A stretch of DNA of 64,000 nucleotides from Niebla homalea (taxonomy: Eukaryota > Ascomycota > Lecanoromycetes > Lecanorales > Ramalinaceae). A program made the position numbers and the translations under genes. Location of the stretch: positions 124,001 through 188,000 of the forward strand of contig JAHGAU010000001.1 of assembly GCA_019925105.1 (NCBI GenBank), given 5' to 3'. The notes beneath the pieces were generated by a model. That model ran no database searches and was not told the origin of the DNA. It saw nothing but the letters and a program-made list of their open reading frames with translations. Below are positions 33,981-44,100 of the stretch, piece by piece. The stretch's first letter is position 1; each line of letters begins with the position of its first letter.

Positions 33981-35324
33981 TAACCATTACTACCACTATT
34001 AAGGAGTTTATTACCGGTCCGAAATAGGTAATTATAAGGCTTAAATTAAGTAAAACTTATCGTATATTTAAATTATTATTTAAACCTTAAGTAAAAGCCG
34101 TTATAATAAAGAAAAAGGTTAAACCGGCCAATAAATTAAAGGTTATTCTGTAAGTAGCTTTAAACACCGGAAATATAAATAATTTAATTATAAAAAGGCG
34201 GTTTTAACTATTTTAATAACGTTAAAGCCTTATACCATTATTTATAAAATAGTTTAAAGGAAAAGGGATTTATAAGTATCGACGGAAACCTTACGCTTTT
34301 TTATTTTTTATAATTTCCTTATTAAAGGCTTAAAAAGGGTATTTATAAAGGCTTAAAAGAAAAGGTATAATATCGTTCTTTATAAGATTAAGGCCCTTTT
34401 AACCTATAATAATAAGGCTAAAACGACGTTAGTGGAATACGGTAAGCCAGAGTAATAAAAGAAGCTTTAATAAATAATAACTTTATAAAATAATAAAAAA
34501 AAGAAGGGGATTACCGTTATTATTACGTTTATATATAATTTAAAATTAATAAAAAAGTTTAAAACGAATAAAAAAAATAAAGAAAAATATAAAGATAAAA
34601 AAGTTAAGATTATTAATTATAAACGTTAACTTTATACCGATTTTAATAAATTTAAGGACTTAATTATTAAGTAATATTTATAAATAAAACCGTAAAAAAA
34701 GCGTTTTTATTATTATTTAAAAAGTAAATAAAGAATAAAACCCTTAATCGTAAAATTATTATTAATAAGTAAATTAAGAAATATAAATAACGGAAAACCA
34801 TTAATAAATTAATAAATAATTAAAACTTTAAGCTTATAATACAGTAAAAATATAATTTATTAAGGTATAATAAGAATAAGTATTATTATTAACCTTATAA
34901 CCACGGAAGAGATTATTATTTTATAAATAATAATAATATTATTAAATAAAACCGGGAAATCTAAAGTAATAAGGATAAATTTAATATTATTATTATTAAT
35001 AAGTTATTTTAAAACCTTAATAAAATATTTTTAAAATAATTAAGGATTAAAAGGATAATTATTATAAAGTTAAAGGAAAAGAAAGAACTTATTTTATTAA
35101 AAACACCCTATCCGATCCCCGTTTTTCTAGCTTTAATAATAGTCCCGAATATCTTACCCGTAATAATAATATTTTTCTTAATTAATAAATAATTCTGCTG
35201 GTTTAAGGCCGATTAAGAAATTAATATAAATAATTTAAATAATAATTCGTTTAATTAATAAGCTAATAAGTTAAATAACTTTCTTTTTTTATTAAGCTTT
35301 TTAATATTTTAATAATTATAATAA

Positions 35325-35981
35325 TTTTAATAATTTTAATAATTTTAATAATTTTAATAATTTTAATAATTTTAATAATTTTAATAATTTTAATAATTTT
35401 AATAATTTTAATAATTTTAATAATTTTAATAATTTTAATAATTTTAATAATTTTAATAATTTTAATAATTTTAATAATTTTAATAATTTTAATAATTTTA
35501 ATAATTTTAATAATTTTAATAATTTTAATAATTTTAATAATTTTAATAATTTTAATAATTTTAATAATTTTAATAATTTTAATAATTTTAATAATTTTAA
35601 TAATTTTAATAATTTTAATAATTTTAATAATTTTAATAATTTTAATAATTTTAATAATTTTAATAATTTTAATAATTTTAATAATTTTAATAATTTTAAT
35701 AATTTTAATAATTTTAATAATTTTAATAATTTTAATAATTTTAATAATTTTAATAATTTTAATAATTTTAATAATTTTAATAATTTTAATAATTTTAATA
35801 ATTTTAATAATTTTAATAATTTTAATAATTTTAATAATTTTAATAATTTTAATAATTTTAATAATTTTAATAATTTTAATAATTTTAATAATTTTAATAA
35901 TTTTAATAATTTTAATAATTTTAATAATTTTAATAATTTTAATAATTTTAATAATTTTAATAATTTTAATAATTTTAATAA
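35325..35981 (+). repeat. 9-bp satellite TTTTAATAA, 73 perfect copies
   Basis: The unit is repeated without a single interruption over 657 bp; one imperfect copy precedes it. Read on the minus strand it encodes Ile-Ile-Lys repeats, giving a long spurious open frame. Confidence 0.95.
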
Positions 35982-36790
35982 TTTTAAGGGTAACTTTAAT
36001 AGCCATTATTACCTTAATAATCCGCGTTATTTATTATAAACCGGTAATTAATACCCTTAACGCCATTAAAGAAGTTATTATTATATCTGAATATTATAAT
36101 TTAAACTTTTAATAATTTTATTAAACTTAATAATAATATTAATAAGGTACTTAAGGATTATATTATTTAATAATATTAACGTTTCCCTAGTTAATTATAG
36201 TATTTTAAATATATATATAAGGTTATCTTAATTAAAGATTATACTTTTATTAATATTTAACAATTTAATAACGTTAAATAAAAAGAATTAAATATTATTT
36301 ATAATATTAAGGCTTATTTTTAACGTAAAATTAAGGAGTTTTAAAAGGTTATTATTATAAAAACTTTTTATAAGCGGTTATAGGATTTAATATATTAATT
36401 AAAGCTATATAGTTTTATAAATAAAATAATAAACGTAAGTATTAAAAGGTAAAAATAATATAAAATAATAAAAGAGCTTAAATACATATTTTAATAATAT
36501 TTATAAATTTAAGGTTTATAATATTATTTATACTTATTTTTAAATTTAATATACCCGATATATATAATATCTTAAAAACTCCCGTTATTTATAATAATAA
36601 AATCTTTATATTTATTTATTATAAATATATAATTAAAATGTTATTTAATAACCTTAAATAAGTACTTTTAAATAAAATATTATTTATATAATTCTATAAA
36701 GATATATAAAAAATATATTAAGAAAAAGATAAATTCTTTATAAGTAAATTATTTATTAAAAACGGAATTTTTCCCGTACTTAATCTAAAA

Positions 36791-36826
<36 letters not shown>
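36791..36826 (+). repeat. (TAT)n microsatellite, ~12 units
   Basis: A simple trinucleotide run inside the degraded transposon. Confidence 0.9.
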
Positions 36827-36827
<1 letters not shown>

Positions 36828-37931
36828 ATTACTTACGACCGTATTTAACCAGTATTATAACGTTAATATATTAAAAATAATTTAGGGTATTATATTTATA
36901 TGAGTTCTTTTATATAATAACCCGAATAAACTCCTTAAAATTAACCTTTTTAATTAAAAGGAAATTCTTCTTTATTTAAGCTTTTAATATTAAAAAGAAC
37001 TCTTTAATAAAGTTAAAGTTAAAAAAGTATAATAAAAGGTATATAATCTTTATATTAAAGAGTACGTAAAGGTCCCGTACCCCTTAACCGTAATAACTTA
37101 AGTAGTTATTAAGGATAATTACGGATTTAACGCCGGAAAAGGGATTATACCGCGGTAAGACCTTATTTTCCAGAAATTACTTAAAACGGGCTATATTTAT
37201 ATTATTGTAATAAACGTATAATATAAGAATATTATTAATATAATATATAGGAAGTATACTTTATTTTTTATTTTTTTAATAAAAAGTATAATTTTAAGTA
37301 TAATATTAAAGGGGCTTTAGCCTTTTTTTCCGTTAATAAATATACTTATTAATTTTATTTTCATTAAAATAAATAAGTTAATTATACGTATAATTATTAA
37401 TTTTTAATATAAAATTATTACGATAAAGTTGGAACCGTTTAAGAATAATATAATAAATAATTTTTTAATTAATCTTTATTTTTTTAAGGCTTTTTAAATA
37501 GTTAAAATATTAATAAGTATATTAAAGTTATTAAATAAATAAATAATTATTTTTTAAGGTATATTTATAGCTTTAATTATAAATAGCTTATTAACTTTTC
37601 TCTTATAATAAAATAAATAATAAACTTAATTCCTAGCTTTATTCTTATTTCGGCCGGATATATATAAAAACTTTATATAAATAGGTTTTCCTTAATTTAA
37701 TTAATAATATTCTTATTAATACTTTTAATCCTTATAATCTTTTTCTCCGGTATACCGATAACGATATATTCGATAATCCGGTTTTTTATAGTGATAGGAA
37801 GAAGGGGAGGTATAACTATAATACCGTAAATACCGTATATAGCCTTATAAATAACCAGAAAAATCAAAAATATTAACATTGAAACCCTATGCCCAATATT
37901 TGCTCGACTATAAGTGGGGTGGTAATATATG

Positions 37932-38025
37932 CGTAATGCAAAAACCGTCTCAGCAAAAAGTGGGTGGTGGGACGGTCGCGTCCGGCAAAAAACCGGGCAT
38001 GTTTCAAGCCACTTGAAAACAGGGG
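37932..38025 (-). repeat. Right terminal inverted repeat
   Basis: This is the inverted partner of the left repeat. At the positions where the two ends differ, this copy has C/G where the left copy has T/A, so the right end looks nearer the unmutated state. Confidence 0.85.
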
Positions 38026-38027
38026 TA

Positions 38028-38445
38028 GCATGCGCTAGCCGCCGATCGTTGCGCTGTGTGGCAAAACGGGGTTGACAAGGAACGTAAAGATTGATAGCTA
38101 TGGGCAGATGATCAGGCATGGGGCGTCTGCATACTGATCACCCTGGACGAAAGAAATGGACAGCAACTCATGCTGCTTAGCGAGGTGGCTGTTCACCCTC
38201 GATGTCCCAGAAGCTGCAGCCATTGATCTGACTTTGGCGCTTTCCAAATAAAACGTGCTATGAAGTATTGATGTCACAATCAATTAATGCATCGGCACGA
38301 GTTGTGACGTACAGACTTGACCCGAAGCTCCATCATCAATGTGGGTGACGTGCTGTTTACCCCGCGGTACGCGTCTCCTTAAGATCCCCTGCGTCCTGCT
38401 TGATAAACCTTCCCCATTTGATACGGCAAGCACAATTTGTAGACC
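38028..38445. other. Intergenic: catalase promoter, right flank of transposon
   Basis: This 0.42 kb of normal composition lies between the transposon and the catalase ATG. One CCCCT motif (near 38384, STRE-like) is present, but a five-base site is weak evidence for stress control. Confidence 0.35.
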
Positions 38446-40492
38446 ATGGCATCTCAATTGACCCAAAATCCTCTCAAGAACCCGATCCAGGCCGCAGCTG
38501 GAGCTGTCGGTACCTCAGGCAATGACCCCAGAGCTCCTCAGAAGGCGTCCTTCTTTCAAGGCCTGAACGAGGGACCTGGCGAGCATGCGGCCAAGCTTAC
38601 CGGCGTTGCCACTGGGGGAAAGCGCGTAGACGTAGGTGGCAACTTCAAAAAAGATAGCCCGATGCGATGGGACTGATCCATTGATAGGATGCTCCCTATT
38701 TCACCAACAATGAGGGCATCCCGTGGCCTGATCCGTGAGCTTGCCGGGTGCTCACTCGCTCATGTGTACTGACGAGATTGATCCAGGGCTCACAGCAAGA
38801 CGATTGGTGGGATCCCCCTCGTCAGCGATCCCTTTCTTCTGCAGAAGCAGCAAACTTTCAACCGGTCAAAGAACCTTGAGCGTGAGCAGCCGTATCCTAC
38901 TGTATGCAAGAGTTGCTAAACCTGGACAGGGATGGTCCACCCTTGTGGTAGTGGAGCTTTCGGCCAATTCGAGGTCACTCACGATGTTACAAAGCATACC
39001 AAGGTCTGCAAGCTCGACCCCATTCGGCCGACATCATTGACTTGTTGCAGGCCAACTTTCTGAGCGAGGTTGGGAAGAAGACACCTCTCTTCCTCCGCTT
39101 TAGCACTGTCACCCTCGGGCGCGAGTTCCCCGATCTTGCCCGCAATCCTCGAGGATTCGCGATCAAACTGTACACAGGGGAGGGCAACTACGACATTGTC
39201 GGTCTCAACTGGCCAATCTTCTTCGCTCGTGATCCAATTCAGGGCCCGGATGTCATTCGTTCGCAGCATCGTAACCCAGCAAACTTCCTGATCGACAATG
39301 ATTCACTTTTTGATCTCTTGGGATGCACGCCCGAGGCCAATCATGCGGGTCTCATGTTCTTCAGCAACCATGGCACCCCTCAGGGATGGCGCTACGAGCA
39401 TGGCTATGGCTGCCATACCTTCAAGTGGGTCAATGAGGAGGGTAAATTCGTAAGCATACCAATGGCTCTCGCAGTCGTCAAAACCCAGCATCAAGTCTGA
39501 CCATGTAGGTCTATATCAAATACCACTTCATAGCCGATCACGGCCAAAAACAATTCACCGCCGCCGAAGCAACCCAGCTCTGCGGCTCGGACCCGGACTA
39601 CTCGAAACGCGACCTCTGGGACGCAATTGAGGATGGCGAATACCCAACCTGGACCGCCAAAGTTCAGATCATGGAACCCCAAGAAGCCGATTTCGAGAAA
39701 CTCGGGTTCGACCCCTTCGACGTCACCAAAGTCTGGCCGCGCGACCAATTCCCCATGCACGATTTCGGCAAACTCATGCTGAACAAAAATCCAGAGAACT
39801 ACCACCGCGACGTTGAGCAAGCTGCCTTCTCGCCTGGTAGCATGGTTCCAGGCATTGAAGACAGCCCGGACCCGCTCTTGCAGTTCCGCATGTTCTTCTA
39901 CCGCGATGCGCAGTATCATCGTATTGGCACCAACATGCACCAGATCCCCGTGAACTGCCCCTTCATGTCACAGTCGGTATCGTCGCTCAATTTTGATGGG
40001 CGACTCCGCAGCGACGGGAATCACAGTGGGAACCCAGATTACGTGCCCAACAGCTTCGTGAACAAGTTCCGGCCCGATGTGGCGGAAACGCCGTATCAAG
40101 TCAGCGATGCAATCGTCAGCCGCAAGAGCCATTTCGCGCACGAGGGTAAGAAGTCGGAGTATACGCAGGCTGCAGAATTGTGGAAGCGGGTCATGGACGA
40201 CAAGGCTCGCAAGGATACCATCACCAACACTGTCCTCTGCATCAAGAACGTACGGCATTCTATCATCGTGAAGAAGTTCCTCAGTCAAATCTACAACATC
40301 GGGCCTGAGTGGGCACAGGGCGTGTACGATCAGCTTCCAAAGAAGCTCAAGGATTTCGATTTCAATGAGGTGAAGAAGATGTCTGAGACGGCGGAGTTGG
40401 CCTCTAAGGAGCCGAAATTCCAGCCGAGCAAAGGAGAACGGTTGGTAGGCTTTGATCCGCAGAATCCCATTTATCAGCTTGTAAATGGATGA
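38446..40492 (+). CDS. Monofunctional haem catalase, small-subunit type
   Basis: Catalase degrades hydrogen peroxide. Six exons are read: 38446-38625, 38688-38734, 38787-38881, 38930-39003, 39051-39449 and 39509-40492, giving about 592 residues with five introns, four of 47-62 nt crowded in the first 0.6 kb. Key residues: distal His in MVHPCGSGAFG (about 111), distal Asn in DIVGLNWP (about 185) and the proximal haem-ligand Tyr in RMFFYRDAQ (about 396). FTNNEGIPWPDP, PRGFAIKLYTGEGNYD and GWRYEHGYGCHTFKW are family blocks. There is no signal peptide and no C-terminal flavodoxin domain, so it is not a large-subunit secreted catalase; the C-terminus (YQLVNG) is not a PTS1. The first donor may be GTAGAC (38626) or GTAGGT (38632), a two-residue difference. 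The gene starts 420 bp from a RIP-degraded transposon. Confidence 0.92.
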
Positions 40493-41159
40493 AGAAGGCG
40501 GAAAGAGCTGTTGAACTGGGTTCAAATATAGGTAGAGACTCCATACAGCTTTTCCATACAATGTTTGTACATCCTTGGCGTACCTTTGCAGAATCGACTT
40601 CGCAGGCTTGGCCAGTCATATGGTACCTAGTTCTAACGTGCCCAACCGGACAGAGCCAACAATCGGATACCTTACCTTAGTACAAATAATATCGTAGCGG
40701 GTTCCTAAATGCGCATGACACCACCCCTGGAGGTGCACCCGGAGCTTCGTTTTTAGCGTGCATCTTGGGGGTTACAGCGTTATTGAACGAGGCCAAGAGA
40801 TCACATGCTCTAATAAGGCTCGAGGCGCCGCAAAGTTTAGCACACAGAGCGTATTATCTGTACTGTCCGGTTGGTGGGTCGGTCCGGTTGGTGGGTCACC
40901 TCTTCTAAGTGCAAACGCGAACGCGCCGAATTTTAGTTCGTTCTATCGATGTTGGTGATGTCGATTTGATTTCACTTGCGCCTCTTTACATACTCGCTTC
41001 CCGCTTCCCGCTTCATTGTCTTGCTTTTGCGATTGCTTTGGCTTCCAGAATAATATTCTGTAGTATTGCTGCTACTGAGCTCACCCTATGATGCATCAAC
41101 CTGCTCGTGTTCCGCAATCGATCAACAAAGGACGCAATCACCTCCTCCCTGCCTAGCGC
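40493..41159. other. Intergenic: catalase 3' flank and ApsB/Mto1 promoter
   Basis: It contains a 17-bp perfect direct duplication (GTCCGGTTGGTGGGTC-type unit, 40865-40898) upstream of the ApsB/Mto1 gene. Nothing else was recognised. Confidence 0.45.
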
Positions 41160-44100
41160 ATGGCCACCCCATCCCGCCCTTCTATATCGCGCAAGGGATC
41201 GCATGTCCCCGGCGGCTTCGATACTGATGACGACCTCTCTCCAATCAAGCCCAACTTCGGCGAGGACGATTTGCCTCCGCTGGATGATGCGCCGCCTGTC
41301 AAGTCGTCCACTTCGATGCCCACTGGTCCTCAACCTGCGCCTCCAGATGATGACTCGAGCATGATGGCTGGCGAAAATGATACATTTCTACAGGAGAAAG
41401 AGATGCGAAGACAACTGGATGAGCTGGACTCTGCATTCCTACCAGAGGTTTCGCCGGTGGGGCCGGCCCCAAGGGCAGATCTATCAAGCATATCGGAGGA
41501 GGCGGCTGGAAGCGAACCGTCGACGGCGATTCGAGATGGATCGCATGATGAAGGGGACTTGGATCGTTTGCCCGACAGATCTGAATCTCCCCCGACGCCC
41601 CCGCATTTGTATCAAACACCCGCACCAGCTCGCGCGGAAGGGCCTTCGTCCGATGTACAAGAAACATCCTACGGCGATTTCCATCCAAATACATCCTCCC
41701 TCGAAACAATGTCATCCTCACCAATGGCAGCAGCTGCCGCAAGGACCGTCACAAGGGCTGTCTCTTCTGCCTCGACTTCGAATGAGACAGTCGATGAGAG
41801 CAAAGGAGGTGTCAGGTTAGATCAGGATGACACCCCAGACCGAGCGCAATCGTCGACTCCACGCGCAGGTTCGCCCACCCCAGTGAACTCTCCAAGCTAC
41901 ACCAATAAGTCCAACAGACCACCAAGCAATGCGGGTGACAGCCCTTCAAAGCCACGCAGGCCATCGTATCTACAAGATCGCATGGCCAGCGGGCGCTCGT
42001 CCTATTCATACCGAAGCACTACATCCACTGGGAGTGACATCACTTTGGGAGCTGATTATGCTCTGCAGTCTGGAGGTGCCGTACCTCAGAGAGGCAGCTT
42101 GACTTCGAGGCCATCAGACTTCACTCGCTCGATTAGTTTGGGAAGTGTAGCCTCCGGCATCTCCGACAATGACGATAGTGACTTACCCCAAGCAGGAGCC
42201 CTGTACACATTGCAGGAGCAAGACCGTGTTGAAGACCCCGAAACCCCAGCCGCATCTCGCAGGAACCTTTCAACCCCGACAGACACTATTGTCGCTCAGC
42301 ATGTAAAAAATGTGCAAGTCCCGGAAACGCTCGCTCGGAAATATGGCAACTGGCGGGGCCAGCAGTCGCCAGAAAGGAAGACTGGGGCACCAACCCCCTC
42401 AGCTGGTCGCAATGGAAATACTCTGACTTTGAAAGAGCAGAGTGGTACCATTGATCGCCTAATGAAAGAGAATTGGAATTTGAAATTGAAGATCACCTTC
42501 CTTGACGAGGCCTTGAACCGCACATCAGACGAGAGTATCAAAGCGATGATATCGGAAAATGTCGATTTGCGGACTGCGAAGTTCCAATTCGCAAAAGAGA
42601 CTCGGGAATTCAAGCGAACAATCCGCGATCTGGAGCGCAAGCTTCAAGACAAATCGGAAGAGCTCGCCCAAAAGATGAAAGCCGCAGCACCAGAGACGCC
42701 GACATCAAGTCATGATGAAGATTCGTTTGCAGAGCTGGAGGAAGAGGTGATGTACCTGCGAGAACGAGTAATGACTTATGATGTAGAAATAGAAAAGACG
42801 CGCAATGAGGCTTTTCTTCACGACACGGAGAAGAAGAAACTGGCGGAAGTTGTCAAGCAACTCAGTGCTACGGGAAGGGGCACGGATATTGGCGCAAGAG
42901 AGGAGGTAGATTTGTGGAAAGATCTGCTCGATGCTGAGACCGCCCGACGTGAACAAGCTGATGAGGACAATCGAAAACTTCGGGAAGAAATTCGCCGGAT
43001 AAAGAGCGATGCTGCCTCTACGACGACCAACAACCATGCCACCAACGTTTACAACGTTTCCCGAAAGCAGAAGCTCTCTTCTCATGTTTCATTCAATGAG
43101 GGATCTGAAAGAGGTTTCAGCCAGACCGGACCCTCGAGCGTTGTCAGCAGCACATTGGTAGAGCAGCTTCGTCACGAGAATGCTGAGCTGCGGCGTGAGG
43201 TTGGAGCACAAATGTCAATGCTAACTTCTCGTCATCGCGAGAGAGAACGTTTGCAGCAAGAGATTGAAGACCTCAAGCTTGGCTCCCGTCAAGGAACCCG
43301 ATCAATCACCAGCGACAGTATTCTCGACAGATCAGCGTCACGCGCACATGGTCGACCTGCATCCAGATGTAGCGATCAGACTAGAGTAACGCAAGCAAGT
43401 GATGAACGCGAGGCTTTGGAATTCCAAAATGGTCAATTACGGGACCAGAACGCGAGTTTGAGACTCGAGATCCAATCCCTAGCAAGTCAGGCCGATCAGT
43501 TGCTGGATGAGCTTGAACAGCTTGATGTCTTGAAACTTGATCACGAGAGATTACAGGAATTGTACGACAATGACATCGCCGAGGCTACTGATGACCTTCA
43601 GAATATGCAGCGAGAGCGAGACGACGCTTTACGAGTTCAAGAAGAAATGGAGGGCGAACTTCAAGACCTGAAGGCAGAAGGAAGTGAAAGAATTGGTAGT
43701 CTGGAAGAGGAGATTGATCAACGGAATCATGAGCTTGAACACATGCAGAATGAGATATCCGATCGGACAGAAGATGCTGAGGCCTTGCGCAGAGAGGTGC
43801 GATCATTGAGCGAGAGCATGATGCGGGTCGAGGCAGAAGTCGAAAGCAAAAGCAAGCGAGTGCGGGATCTTGAGTTGGAGCTGGAGGAGCTGGGTCACGA
43901 GGCCGATTCGATGGACAAGGACCTTCGTGAAGAACGGGACAAAAATCACAAGCTCTCCGTCCAGCACGAGTCGGCTCAAGGAGAGGTTGCGTTCTTACGA
44001 GAGGAACAAGAAGGTGACAAGATCAAGATTGGCGATCTTGAAGATGCATTGAATGACTTGCATGCTCGCTTGACTAGTGAGATAGACAAAGCGAAGGACC

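Larger units (their letters stand above)
33887..38025. mobile_element. RIP-degraded DNA transposon, 4.14 kb, TA target-site duplication
   Basis: The element begins CCCCTGTTTTCAAGTGGC and ends with the inverse, each end followed outward by TA, which fits a TA target-site duplication (33885-33886 and 38026-38027) as in Tc1/mariner-like elements. Between the terminal inverted repeats the DNA is almost all A and T, with TA, TTAA and TAA everywhere and very few CA or TG dinucleotides; this is the classic product of RIP in Pezizomycotina. No transposase reading frame survives; stops are frequent in all frames. The only long open frame (247 codons at 35263-36006, minus) is a satellite artefact. Size exceeds typical Tc1/mariner elements, even after removing the 0.66 kb satellite, so superfamily is uncertain. 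Confidence 0.8.

Noticed and set aside
35263..36006. 247-codon open frame of Ile-Ile-Lys repeats
   Set aside because: It is the minus-strand reading of the 9-bp satellite, with no start context or neighbouring coding sequence.
33887..38025. Possibility that the AT-rich block is a centromere or mitochondrial DNA insertion
   Set aside because: Inverted ends with a TA duplication and RIP-type composition explain it as a transposon; no mitochondrial gene was seen.
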